Made by a program: the position numbers and the translations under genes
The notes under the pieces: model-generated
Seen by the model: the letters and a program-made list of their open reading frames with translations, nothing else
Told to the model about the DNA's origin: nothing
Database searches by the model: none
From: an uncultured Planctomycetales bacterium
GTDB taxonomy: Bacteria; Planctomycetota; Planctomycetia; Pirellulales; Thermoguttaceae
Direction: 5' to 3'
DNA length: 64,000 bases
Assembly (NCBI GenBank): GCA_937889015.1
Contig: CALARR010000223.1
Coordinates: 1 to 64,000 of the forward strand
Part shown: positions 27,671 to 36,615 of the stretch, piece after piece
Layout: every line of letters begins with the position of its first letter
Numbering within the stretch: position 1 is the first letter of the stretch

Positions 27671-27718
27671 AACGCTATGCAACGCGCGACGACTTTTTGT
27701 GGGGCGTTGCATAGCGTT
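27671..27718. repeat. Perfect 15-bp inverted repeat between convergent genes
   Basis: AACGCTATGCAACGC (27671-27685) and GCGTTGCATAGCGTT (27704-27718) are exact inverted repeats with an 18-base loop. The element lies 31 bases beyond the RND permease stop codon at 27749 (on the minus strand). It could be a bidirectional terminator for the RND unit or a protein-binding site. No T-run follows on either strand except TTTTT in the loop. Confidence 0.55.
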
Positions 27719-27748
27719 CCCTAATCAGCGCGTAAGCGTTGCCGCCGG

Positions 27749-30700
27749 TCAGGACCCGGTCGCCGCGTCTTCCAGGCTCATCGCCGACTGCGGCATGCCG
27801 TGACCGGGCGTGTTCGCGTACAGCAGCCAGTAGGCTACGGGAATCACGAACAACGTGAACAGCGTTGAGGCGAACAGGCCGAAGATCAGCGACCATGCCA
27901 GCCCCGAGAAGATCGGATCGATGATGATCGGCACGGCGCCCAACATCGCGGCGCCGGCCGTCAGCAGGATCGGACGCAGCCGGACCACGCGGCTTTCCAT
28001 GATCGCGTCGAACAGTGATCGGCCGCGCGACAGCGAAAGGTGGATGAAGTCCACGAGGATGATCGAGTCGCGCGTCACAATCCCAGCCAAGGCGATCATG
28101 CCGATCATGCCGGTGGCCGTGAAGTACACGGGGTCCAGATAGCCCCCCACCTCCTGGCCCAGCAGCACGTTCAGCAGCCAGAAGCCAGGCATCACGCCCA
28201 GGATTGTCAACGGAATGGCCAGCATCACCACAACCGGAATCGTGAACGAACCGGTCTGGGCGACCAGCAGGATGTAGATGGCGACCATGGCCGCGCCGAA
28301 GGCCAACCCCAGATCGCGGAACACGTCGAGGGTGATCTTCCACTCCCCTTCGCCAGCGAAGTCCACGCGGAATCCGGCCGGCAGTCCCCACGCCAGGCCG
28401 CTGCCGTTATGCAGGAAAGTACGCCCTTCGACCGGTCGTGGGCTTCCCTCGGCCAGCCATCCACTGCCGACCGCGCGCACCTTGCCGCCGGCCGGCGGAT
28501 CGGCCGCCTTGTCGGCCAGCAGGTCCACGACCACGTCGGCCGGCGGCCGGCCGGCGGTCTCTGCAAACACGTAGGCCACTCGCACCAGGTTCTTGTGATA
28601 GATCATCTGGTCCACGCGTCCCGTGGACCACTCGCCCAGTTCGGCCAAAGGCACACGCTGACTCGTCTCTCCCACCACGTGCACGCGCGACAGGTCTGCG
28701 GCGCTGGTTCGCCGTGAGATCGGCAGGCGCAACTGGATCCGCAGCGGGTTCCGTTCCGTCTCGCTGCGCACCACTCCGGCTGTGCCCTGCCCCAGCAAGG
28801 TTTGCAGCGTGGCCGCGATCTGCTGCGTGGACACGCCGTTCAAGGCCGCTTTCTGCTTGTCGACCACGAAGGTCAGCTTAGGCTGGGGCGCCTCGCGCAC
28901 ATCGTCCACGTCCACTACGCCCGGCTCTGCCGCCAGGCGCTCACGTACCGCGTCGGCCGCGGCCAGGAGGTCCTCATACCGGTCGTCCGCCTGACCGTAA
29001 ATCTCCGCCACCACGCTGGCGATGACCGGCGGGCCAGGCGGAGTCTCGACCAGCTTCATCCGCGCCCCGTGTCGATCGGCAATCCGCTGCAGGTCGTTCC
29101 GCAACCGCAGCCCAATCCCATGGCTCTGCAACTCGCGGTGCTTCTTGCCTGCCAGGTTGATCCGCACTTCGGCCACGTTGTCCCCCTGACGCAGATAGTA
29201 GTGCCGCACCAGGCCGTTGAAGTCCATCGGCGAGGCCAGCCCCACATAGCTCGTATACTCGCTCACCTCGGGCACGTGCGCCAGGTAGTCCTCCACTTGG
29301 CGCACCGCCGCGTCGGAACGTTCCAGCGTGGTCCCTTCGTCGAAATCCAGCACCAGCAGCAGTTCGTTCTTGTTGTCGAACGGCAGCATCTTCAGCGGCA
29401 CGCTCCGCACGGCAGCCAATCCCATCGCCCCGAATGTCAACAGGACGATCACCAGCAGGAACGACCAAGCCACCGCGCGCGAGTGCAGCAGTGGCGCCAT
29501 CAACGGATAGAACACCTTGTACAGCCGTGACTGCTTCACGGTTTCCATGTCGTGCGGATCGTGCTCGGCGTGCGCACCCCCCTCGGTGTATTTCCGCCGC
29601 AGCGCGTGATACGCCAGCCAGGGCGTGATCGTAAACGCCACCAGCATCGACATCAGCATGGTCACCGGCACGTTCAGGGCCATCGGCCGCATGTACGGGC
29701 CCATCATTCCCGTGATGAAGAACATCGGCAGAAAGCTCACGATCACCGCCAGGGTGGCCGTGATCAACGGCGGCCGGATTTCGGCCACCGCCTCCAACAC
29801 GATCCGCCGCGTGGCCTTCTTCCGCAGGGCAAAGTGCCGCGCGATGTTCTCCACGTCCACGATCGGATCGTCGACCAGCAACCCCAGCGACAGGATCAGG
29901 GCGAACAGCGTCACCCGGTTGATCGTGAAGCCCAACAGCAGGTTCACCACCAGCGTCAGGCCGAAGACCACGGGCACGGCCACGGCCACGATCAGCGCTT
30001 CGCGCCAGCCCAGGCTCAAGGTCAGCAGCGCCACCACGATCACGATCGCCACCGCCAGCCCTTCCACCAACTCGTTCACCTTCTCGTTGGCGGTCAGGCC
30101 GTAGTTTCGCGTGACGACCAGCTCCATGTCGTCCGGCACCATGCTTCGCCGCAGGTGCTCGGCCTCGCGGAATACGGCCTTCGCCACCCACACGGCGTTG
30201 GAACCTTTCTTCTTGGCAATCGCCACAGTCACGGCCGGCTGCGACTGGTGTCCAGCGCCGGCCGACTCGGCCGCCACGGCGGCGTGCGGTTGCTCCTCGC
30301 CCAGCAGCGTGCCGGGGAAGTACTCGTGCTCGGTGAAGCCGCGCGCCGGACCCCAACCGTGCCGCACGTAGTTGGTCACTTCCTCGGGGCCGTCGACCAC
30401 CGTGGCTACGCTCTTCAGATACACTGGCTGGCCATCGAACACGCCCACGACCAGATCTTCCAACTGCCGCGGATCGGAAAACGGCAGGCCCGCCTCCACG
30501 CGCACCGTCACGTCGCCGCTGCGGAAATCGCCGGCCGTCTGCCGCACGTTCGAGGCTTGGATCGCGCGCTGCAGTTCCAGCGGCGAAACGTGATACGCGG
30601 CCATGCGGTCGGGGTCCATCAGAACCTCGACCACGCGCGGCCGGCCGCCCACCACATACGCGCGCGATACGTCGCTCACGGCCGCCAGTCGCTGCGCCAG

Positions 30701-31240
30701 CTCTTCCCCGACACGGCGCAAGGTCATGTCGTCCACACGCTCTGCCCCGCGTCCCCCCTTGCCGGTCAGGGTCAGGGTGGCCACCGGCACGTCGTCGATC
30801 TCCACCGGCTTGACGACCCAGCCCGTCACGCCGGGTGGCACCAGATCCAGGTTCTCGTCCAGCTTCTTGTACAACTTGACCAGACTTCGTTCGCGGTCCT
30901 CGCCCACGTAGTAGCGCACGGTGATCACCGCCTGGTCGGCGCGGCTCATCGAATACACGTATTCCACGCCGTCGATCTGGTAGAGGATCTTCTCCAGCGG
31001 CGTGGTCACCAACTGCTCGACCTCGGCCGCCGTGTGGCCGGGATAGCTCACGTAGACGTCGGCCAGCGGCACGACGATCTGGGGATCCTCCTCGCGCGGC
31101 GTCAGGCCCAGCGCCGTCAGCCCCACGACGGTGGCCAACAGGATGAGGATCACCGACAGATTGGATTCGAGAAAGGCCTTGACGATGCTATTCGTGAAAT
31201 GGTGCTCGCTGGCGTCAGGGCGGTAGGACTGCTCAACCAT
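27749..31240 (-). CDS. RND-superfamily efflux permease (AcrB/HAE-like)
   Basis: Inner-membrane proton-driven pump subunit of 1163 residues. The first helix is NLSVILILLATVVGLTALGL, followed by the long periplasmic porter domain typical of AcrB-type pumps (DPQIVVPLADVYVSYPGHTAAEVEQLVTTPLEK). Helix 4 carries the proton-relay motif GLLVDDPIVDVENIARH with the Asp pair; helices 5-6 lie around ATLAVIVSFLPMFFITG. Eleven or more membrane spans are seen in total. It is about 100 residues longer than AcrB. AGGAGG six bases before the ATG is a perfect ribosome site. The adaptor gene upstream overlaps it by 8 bases, so they form an operon. No outer-membrane TolC-like gene is nearby; substrate unknown. 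Confidence 0.93.
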   Translation of the reverse strand: MVEQSYRPDASEHHFTNSIVKAFLESNLSVILILLATVVGLTALGLTPREEDPQIVVPLADVYVSYPGHTAAEVEQLVTTPLEKILYQIDGVEYVYSMSRADQAVITVRYYVGEDRERSLVKLYKKLDENLDLVPPGVTGWVVKPVEIDDVPVATLTLTGKGGRGAERVDDMTLRRVGEELAQRLAAVSDVSRAYVVGGRPRVVEVLMDPDRMAAYHVSPLELQRAIQASNVRQTAGDFRSGDVTVRVEAGLPFSDPRQLEDLVVGVFDGQPVYLKSVATVVDGPEEVTNYVRHGWGPARGFTEHEYFPGTLLGEEQPHAAVAAESAGAGHQSQPAVTVAIAKKKGSNAVWVAKAVFREAEHLRRSMVPDDMELVVTRNYGLTANEKVNELVEGLAVAIVIVVALLTLSLGWREALIVAVAVPVVFGLTLVVNLLLGFTINRVTLFALILSLGLLVDDPIVDVENIARHFALRKKATRRIVLEAVAEIRPPLITATLAVIVSFLPMFFITGMMGPYMRPMALNVPVTMLMSMLVAFTITPWLAYHALRRKYTEGGAHAEHDPHDMETVKQSRLYKVFYPLMAPLLHSRAVAWSFLLVIVLLTFGAMGLAAVRSVPLKMLPFDNKNELLLVLDFDEGTTLERSDAAVRQVEDYLAHVPEVSEYTSYVGLASPMDFNGLVRHYYLRQGDNVAEVRINLAGKKHRELQSHGIGLRLRNDLQRIADRHGARMKLVETPPGPPVIASVVAEIYGQADDRYEDLLAAADAVRERLAAEPGVVDVDDVREAPQPKLTFVVDKQKAALNGVSTQQIAATLQTLLGQGTAGVVRSETERNPLRIQLRLPISRRTSAADLSRVHVVGETSQRVPLAELGEWSTGRVDQMIYHKNLVRVAYVFAETAGRPPADVVVDLLADKAADPPAGGKVRAVGSGWLAEGSPRPVEGRTFLHNGSGLAWGLPAGFRVDFAGEGEWKITLDVFRDLGLAFGAAMVAIYILLVAQTGSFTIPVVVMLAIPLTILGVMPGFWLLNVLLGQEVGGYLDPVYFTATGMIGMIALAGIVTRDSIILVDFIHLSLSRGRSLFDAIMESRVVRLRPILLTAGAAMLGAVPIIIDPIFSGLAWSLIFGLFASTLFTLFVIPVAYWLLYANTPGHGMPQSAMSLEDAATGS

Positions 31241-32393
31241 GATTCGCCTCCTGCGCTACAACGGCCGCCCCGCGCAGGATCACCTGCTCTCCCTCGCGCA
31301 GCCCGGAAAGTACCTCCACGCTCGGTTCGCCCGTCCAGCTTCCCGCCAGGGTTTCGACTTCTTCCGGGATCTTTCGCCCCACGCGAATGGCACGCCGCGT
31401 GGGTTGGCCATCTTGCAGCACCTCCACCAGATCCAGTTGGCCCACATGCCGCACCGCCCGCCGCGGAATCACCAGGACCTGTTCGCTGGCCAGCGGAATC
31501 AGGATTCGTCCGAACATGCCCGTATAAATCCCGCTGGGACACGGTCCCGTCACCTTCACCTGGAAGGAACGGCTGGCCGACTGAGCCTCGGGCACGATCT
31601 CGCTGATCGTGCCGCCGCAGGTCTTGTTCAGACCTTCCAACCGGACCGGGATGCTTTGGCCTACCTGAAGATGCTGTGTCAGCGACTCGCGCACGCTGGC
31701 CACCAGTTGCATCCGGCTGGGATCAAACAGCGTGACCAGGATCTGGCCCGGCACGACCATGTCGCCCACGTCCACACGCTTGTCGATCACCACGGCGTCC
31801 ATGGGCGCGCGCACCGTGGCCCAATCCAGGGTCGCACGCACTTCGTTCACCACCTCCTGTGTGCGCCGCAACTCGGCGTCTGCCGATCGCAGCGCCGTGA
31901 GCGTCCGGTCGTATTCCTGCTGACTAACGGCCTTGGACTTGACCAGCGAACCGAATCGCTTCTCGTCGAGTATGGCCTGGGCCTGGGCCGCGGTTGCCAT
32001 GGCTGCCGCCGCTTCCGCTTGCTGCAACTTCGCGCGCAGGTCGGTGTCGTCCAATCGCACCAGCACTTCGCCCGCCGCGACCTTCTGCCCGGCCTTCAGC
32101 TTGGCCTCGACCACGCGCGCCATGAGCTTTGAGCCGAGGCTCGTTTCGTGCACCGCCCGGATTGTGCCTACCGCCGATTCCGACAAGGGAACCTGCAACC
32201 GTCGAACCGCAATCACCACCCCCCCGGGCGACTCCACCGCCTTCGCGGCGCCGGCCGACGGAGTGACCTTGGGCTCGAAACGGCCAGCCAACCACAGCAG
32301 CAAAAAGGCCACTCCGACCGTGAACGTGACCGCCACCAGAACGCGGCCCAACAACTGGGCCCAACGACTCACGGTTTGGGAAGGATGAGGCAT
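31233..32393 (-). CDS. RND periplasmic adaptor (membrane fusion protein)
   Basis: Adaptor subunit of about 386 residues that links the RND pump to an outer-membrane channel. The start ATG at 32393 has GAGGG five bases upstream and is followed by a single anchor helix (LLGRVLVAVTFTVGVAFLLLWLAG). The protein then shows the biotinyl-lipoyl-like half domain (GSKLMARVVEAKLKAGQKVAAGEVLVRLDDTDL), a helical hairpin (LQQAEAAAAMATAAQ and EKRFGSLVKSKAVSQQEYDRT), and the beta-barrel region with VDVGDMVVPGQILVTL. The stop codon overlaps the pump start codon region by 8 bases, so translation is probably coupled. Confidence 0.92.
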   Translation of the reverse strand: MPHPSQTVSRWAQLLGRVLVAVTFTVGVAFLLLWLAGRFEPKVTPSAGAAKAVESPGGVVIAVRRLQVPLSESAVGTIRAVHETSLGSKLMARVVEAKLKAGQKVAAGEVLVRLDDTDLRAKLQQAEAAAAMATAAQAQAILDEKRFGSLVKSKAVSQQEYDRTLTALRSADAELRRTQEVVNEVRATLDWATVRAPMDAVVIDKRVDVGDMVVPGQILVTLFDPSRMQLVASVRESLTQHLQVGQSIPVRLEGLNKTCGGTISEIVPEAQSASRSFQVKVTGPCPSGIYTGMFGRILIPLASEQVLVIPRRAVRHVGQLDLVEVLQDGQPTRRAIRVGRKIPEEVETLAGSWTGEPSVEVLSGLREGEQVILRGAAVVAQEANHG

Positions 32394-32555
32394 AATCGCC
32401 CTCACGAGGGACAGGGTGGGAGATCGTCTATTTGGTATCTTGATGCGCGAGCTAAGGATTGCGTTACGCCACACCTCTTGGGATGACCGAGGGCAATCCC
32501 GCAAGGCGTCCGACGGTGCGGCTCCTTCGGTGAGGGGGAGGCCCGGCGCTGGCTG

Positions 32556-33029
32556 CTACGGGGCGAGGAGTGCACGCAGGAGTTGGCCGGCCTTCTTGCC
32601 GATGCCCGGCTGGCGGCTTTCGCGTGGGCCGGCTACGTTGAGCACTGTCACACGGTTATCGGTCAGCCATTGTCCAATTTCCGCCAACGGCCGCGGCTGA
32701 TCCAGATCGATCGACAGGCAGGGCTTGGCGTGACGCAAGGCCAGCCGCACGGTCAACTCCGTGCCGCCATCCGGGGTGCCCTGGCAGAGAACGATCGTGG
32801 CATCGCTATCCAACACATTGCGTTCCGTACGTACCGCATAGTCCGCCGCTTCAGTCTCACAGAGCAGATATCGGGCGGCGATCGGCCCGTCTTCGGCCAG
32901 GCGGCCGCGCGGGCACCACCCCCCATGGCCAATCCCGAGTTCGATGGCCACATCCAAGGCCGCGCGATCGACACCGGTCTGTCCGCCGGAAACGATCTTC
33001 AATAGCCGACAGTCCCGCGGTTCAGCCAT
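32556..33029 (-). CDS. Putative molybdenum carrier protein (Rossmann/LOG-like family)
   Basis: Small cytoplasmic Rossmann-type protein of about 157 residues. The N-terminus LLKIVSGGQTGVDRAALDVAIELG and GGWCPRGRLAEDG fit the MoCo-carrier-like family (Pfam putative molybdenum carrier), related to the DprA/LOG superfamily. Further motifs are ATIVLCQGTPDGGTELTVRLA. These proteins bind or are proposed to bind molybdenum cofactor or nucleotides; function in planctomycetes is unproven. The start MAEPRDCRLL at 33029 has AGGA four bases upstream. No molybdenum enzyme gene is nearby. Confidence 0.8.
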   Translation of the reverse strand: MAEPRDCRLLKIVSGGQTGVDRAALDVAIELGIGHGGWCPRGRLAEDGPIAARYLLCETEAADYAVRTERNVLDSDATIVLCQGTPDGGTELTVRLALRHAKPCLSIDLDQPRPLAEIGQWLTDNRVTVLNVAGPRESRQPGIGKKAGQLLRALLAP

Positions 33030-33101
33030 CGTTCCTGGAGTCGGTCCCAAGATGGTTCGGCGATTCTCATGCCTGGTCGCACAGACTCGTTGCGGCGGTT
33101 C

Positions 33102-34442
33102 TCAACGGCGATAGCCAGGACCGGGGCGGTTGGTCAGGGTGTTGGCCGGCTCGCCGTCGGGCAACACCAAGGCCGTGCCCGGGGCCAGATAGTCGCAGTC
33201 GTCGCCGATTTTCTCCCGGTTCAATTCCCAGATTTCGCTCCAACGTGCTGCCTTGCCCAGTTCGTAGCGAGCGATGTCGTAAAGCGTATCCCCTTCTTCC
33301 ACCACGTATACACGGCGGTTGCCGTGCTGGACCTGCGTGCTGGCCGTCATCATGCGGCCAGCCGACGGCCGGTGACGGCCAGGTTTCGGACACAAGTCAG
33401 GGTACTTCTTCGTCAGTTCCTCGGCAGAGGGTGCCAACACGATCGTGCCCACCTGCAACCGGTCCTCGCGCCCGTCTCGGTCCCGGTTCAACTCGGCCAA
33501 GGCCTTGAAGTAGGCCCCGGTACCATAGAGCTTCTCGGAAATCACCCAGTAGCTGTCGTTCGGCTGCACCTTGTAGGTGCCATCTTCCCGCCGCCCGTGG
33601 CCGGCGTGCCGTCGTGGGGCGTCAGGGAGCATGCCTGCCGGGCGCGGTGATCCGGGACCGTCACCGGCGTTGCCGTATCCGAACCGCGGAATCGAGCCGG
33701 GGGGCGGCATGGTCGCGCCGGCCGAGTTGGCATTGGCCGCGTAGCGATTCAGCAGCGGGTCGGATTCGACGAGACGCGGCGGCGGAGATGTCCCACCTAA
33801 CTGGCCACGCAGCGGATTATCGATCAAGTCGCGCGCGTTGGGCTCGTCGCGCGGTGTGGGCGGTGGCGGCATCTTGCCCGGCGGCAAAGCGCCGGCTAGT
33901 CCCGTCGCCCCCTGCGCACCCGGCCCGGGTTGGTGCAGTGCGTGGCTGTGGAGCGGATCACGCACGCCAAACTGCGTTGCTCCGCCTTGTGGTCCTGCCG
34001 CGGTGGGCATCGGCGGCCCTGGCCGACCAGCCAAGGACGAACCCGGCGTGCCAGGCTTGTCCCGATCCGAGGCAAAACTCCAACGGCCAGGCTCGCCGCC
34101 AGGCTTCGACGGCGGCAGATTCGCCGCCATCACCGTAGGTTCGCTCGGGACCTTCTTGTCGTGCGGTTTCTTGCCGTCCATCGGCTGCGGTCGATCATGA
34201 TCCTTAGCCTTGTCCGGGCCGCTGTCGCCGGCCAGCATCGGCCCCGGCTCAATCTGGCGTCTTGAGTTCATTCGCAAGATCACGACCCCGCCCAGCACGA
34301 CCATTAGCGAGAGGATGATCGTCAGGCCGATCTTGATTTCCTTGCCAAACGACTTGTGCGCCGTGTCCTCGCTGTCAAAGCCCTCGTCGTCGGGGAGATA
34401 CTCATCCTGCCCTGATCCGTCGAACGTCCTATCCTTGGACAT
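33102..34442 (-). CDS. Membrane-anchored LysM-repeat protein in the ftsL position
   Basis: Predicted membrane protein of 446 residues. After an acidic 35-residue cytoplasmic start comes one helix (IGLTIILSLMVVLGGVVIL), a long Pro/Gly/Ala-rich disordered stretch, and two LysM peptidoglycan-binding repeats at the C-terminus. LysM 1 is DGTYKVQPNDSYWVISEKLYG and LysM 2 is YVVEEGDTLYDIARYELGK. AGGA lies just before the ATG at 34442. The gene starts 10 bases after the rsmH stop codon, so it occupies the place of ftsL in the classical division/cell-wall cluster. A wall or division role is an inference from position and LysM content. Confidence 0.85.
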   Translation of the reverse strand: MSKDRTFDGSGQDEYLPDDEGFDSEDTAHKSFGKEIKIGLTIILSLMVVLGGVVILRMNSRRQIEPGPMLAGDSGPDKAKDHDRPQPMDGKKPHDKKVPSEPTVMAANLPPSKPGGEPGRWSFASDRDKPGTPGSSLAGRPGPPMPTAAGPQGGATQFGVRDPLHSHALHQPGPGAQGATGLAGALPPGKMPPPPTPRDEPNARDLIDNPLRGQLGGTSPPPRLVESDPLLNRYAANANSAGATMPPPGSIPRFGYGNAGDGPGSPRPAGMLPDAPRRHAGHGRREDGTYKVQPNDSYWVISEKLYGTGAYFKALAELNRDRDGREDRLQVGTIVLAPSAEELTKKYPDLCPKPGRHRPSAGRMMTASTQVQHGNRRVYVVEEGDTLYDIARYELGKAARWSEIWELNREKIGDDCDYLAPGTALVLPDGEPANTLTNRPGPGYRR

Positions 34443-34452
34443 CGCTTCCTGC

Positions 34453-35328
34453 TCACTTTCTTTCAGCCACTCGCAGCTTGGCACTCCGTGCGCGGGGATT
34501 GCGAGCCGTCTCGTCCGCGCTGGCTGTGATGGGTTTCCTCGTCAAGACCTGCATCCGCGGATCGTCGCGCAAGGCCTCCTTGACACGCCGATCTTCCAGT
34601 GAATGAAAACTGATGATCGCCAGGCGTGCGCCCGGTCGCAGATAGTCGGGAATCCGCCGCAAGGCAATCTCCAGGGACCTAAGCTCGTCGTTCACCGCGA
34701 TCCTCAATGCCTGGAAGGTCCGCGTAGCCGGATCGATTCGTCCCGCACGTGGGCCGGGAATCGCACGCCGCACCAACTCCGCCAATCCGGCCGCCGTGTG
34801 GATTGGTTTCTTCCGTCGCTCTTCCACGATCAGTCGGGCAATGCGGCGACTGAATCGCTCCTCGCCATAGGCGTAGATCAGGTCGGCCAGGTGCGCCGCG
34901 CTCAGCCGCTCGACTAGTTTCCAGGCCGGCTCGCCGCGCGTGGGATCGAAGCGCAAGTCCAGCGCGCCCTCCGAAGAGAAGCTGAACCCACGCTCTCGGT
35001 CGGCCAATTGGTCGCTGGACATCCCTAAATCGAGCAGCATGCCGTCGATGGCCTCGATCTGCAGTTCCTGGAGAACCTCAGGAAGGTCGCAGAAGTTACC
35101 ATGCATCGGCTTGACGGGCAAGGCTGGTAAATTCCGCTGGGCGGCCTCGATCGCCGCCGGGTCGCGGTCCATGCCGATCACTAGCCCACCTGGCGTGACT
35201 CGCTCAGCCAATGCCCGCGTATGCCCTCCTCCCCCTAGAGTCCCATCCGCCATGATCGCCCCCGGTCGCGGCTGCAACCATTCCAGAATTTCGTCCAGCA
35301 GGACGGAAACGTGAACAGAGCTATCCAT
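34453..35328 (-). CDS. rsmH: 16S rRNA (cytosine(1402)-N4)-methyltransferase RsmH
   Basis: SAM-dependent methylation of C1402 in the 16S rRNA decoding centre. The 291-residue product has the SAM motif DGTLGGGGHTRALAE, the GMLLDLGMSSDQLAD motif, RGFSFSSEGALDLRFDP and the C-terminal SFHSLEDRRVKEALR signature. The start MDSSVHVSVLLDEIL at 35328 matches the family, with GAGAGG six bases upstream. The gene is best known as the first methyltransferase of the dcw cluster. Here it is followed by the LysM gene, and mraZ is not seen upstream; a glycosyltransferase gene stands in that place. Confidence 0.97.
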   Translation of the reverse strand: MDSSVHVSVLLDEILEWLQPRPGAIMADGTLGGGGHTRALAERVTPGGLVIGMDRDPAAIEAAQRNLPALPVKPMHGNFCDLPEVLQELQIEAIDGMLLDLGMSSDQLADRERGFSFSSEGALDLRFDPTRGEPAWKLVERLSAAHLADLIYAYGEERFSRRIARLIVEERRKKPIHTAAGLAELVRRAIPGPRAGRIDPATRTFQALRIAVNDELRSLEIALRRIPDYLRPGARLAIISFHSLEDRRVKEALRDDPRMQVLTRKPITASADETARNPRARSAKLRVAERK

Positions 35329-35375
35329 GAACTGCCTCTCGGTCCTTCCTTTGCTCGCGTCAGTGGCTCCTCTCC

Positions 35376-36491
35376 CTAAAGGAGCGAGCTCCACAGCGCC
35401 TCGTACTTTCGCACCATCGACTGGATGGTAAATGCCTGCTCAACTCTAACTCGATTAGATTGACCAAGTTGCGCTGCCAGATCGCGGCCCTGGATTAACG
35501 CCGTGATCTTGTTGGTCAGACCCTCTCGGTCGCCAAAGGCCACTACTTGCGACGCAGCATGGGGGCCCAGCACCTCTCGCACACCCTCGACGTCGCTACT
35601 CACAACCGGCAAGCCACTGGCCATCGCCTCCAGGATCACATTAGGCATGCCCTCCCAACGGCTGGGGAGCACAAGCAAGCGGCTGGCGGCGAGGATCTCG
35701 CGCACATCCGACCTGTGACCCACGAAGTGCACACGATTCGACACCCCCAGGGTGGCGGATTGTCGCTCCAGTCGAGCATGTTCCGGTCCGTCACCAACCA
35801 ATAGCAGGTCATGGTTGGTCGCCCTGGCAAGCCAGGTCGGGCACGAATCCAGTAACCAGTCCAGTCCTTTCTGGTGATCCAATCGCCCAACGAAAGTCAC
35901 CGCTTCATGCCCCGGAGCCAGCCCCAGGGATCGCAAGTCACACGCCGTGCCGGGATACTGGGTCAGGTCGATGCCGTTAGGAATCACGGCCAGCTTTCGC
36001 TTTGGAAGATGCCCCCGAGTACGCGAAAACTCGGCCACATCTTGGCTGACACAGACGTGTCGGGCGACGAGCCCATCGGTCAGGCGTTCGATCCACGGTC
36101 GCCACGGCCCGCCGTGACGTTGGGCAACGCGAATTCCGCTCACCACCACCGGAACCCCTGCCGCCCAACCGGCCAGCCGGCCTAACACGTTGGCGTGAAA
36201 CAGGAATGTCTGGAGGATCTCCGGACGCTGGACTTGCAACTCATGCGTCAGGCGTCGCAGGGTGATCGGGAAGTCGATGGCCCGTCGAGCCCGAAGAAAG
36301 TGGATTGGAATCCCGGCGTCCTTGAGCCGCACGACGCATCCCTCGCGCCCCGATGCTGGCGGTGCGGCCAGGCAGTAGACTTCGGGGGTAAAATGGGCTG
36401 GGTCCAGTCGGACCGCTAATTCCACCAGGCAGCGTTCGGCTCCCCCGGGATTGAGATCGGTGATACACAAGGCAACGGGGTGGACAGGCAT
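35376..36491 (-). CDS. GT4-family glycosyltransferase
   Basis: Predicted retaining GT-B glycosyltransferase of about 371 residues, acting on an unknown acceptor. The N-terminus MPVHPVALCITDLNPGGAERCLVELA has the Gly-Gly-Ala-Glu loop. The C-terminal lobe carries VTFVGRLDHQKGLDWLL, LLLVGDGPEHARLE, VHFVGHRSDV and LPSRWEGMPNVILEAMASGLPVV. These are strong GT4 signatures. The ATG at 36491 has AGGGG seven bases upstream. It lies just upstream of rsmH on the same strand and could share its transcript. Confidence 0.9.
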   Translation of the reverse strand: MPVHPVALCITDLNPGGAERCLVELAVRLDPAHFTPEVYCLAAPPASGREGCVVRLKDAGIPIHFLRARRAIDFPITLRRLTHELQVQRPEILQTFLFHANVLGRLAGWAAGVPVVVSGIRVAQRHGGPWRPWIERLTDGLVARHVCVSQDVAEFSRTRGHLPKRKLAVIPNGIDLTQYPGTACDLRSLGLAPGHEAVTFVGRLDHQKGLDWLLDSCPTWLARATNHDLLLVGDGPEHARLERQSATLGVSNRVHFVGHRSDVREILAASRLLVLPSRWEGMPNVILEAMASGLPVVSSDVEGVREVLGPHAASQVVAFGDREGLTNKITALIQGRDLAAQLGQSNRVRVEQAFTIQSMVRKYEALWSSLL

Positions 36492-36615
36492 GAATACGCC
36501 CCTGCCATGCATGGGGCCGAAAACGTATACTCTTGGATTCCCAGGCTGATCTCCACGAGTGGGGGGGCTTCCCTTCCACCCTCGCTGAACGCCCGCAGAC
36601 CATAGCATAAGCCGG

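Noticed and set aside
27671..27718. Terminal repeat of an insertion sequence
   Set aside because: No transposase gene or second end lies nearby; the inverted repeat is a compact hairpin, not a pair of distant ends.
28974..30356. Minus-strand open frame of 460 codons in another frame of the RND permease
   Set aside because: Arg/Gly/Ala-rich frame shadow of the permease, no recognisable protein features.
29552..31606. Plus-strand open frame of 684 codons opposite the RND permease and adaptor
   Set aside because: Antisense shadow; His/Arg/Gln-rich translation without motifs, while the minus-strand RND calls are certain.
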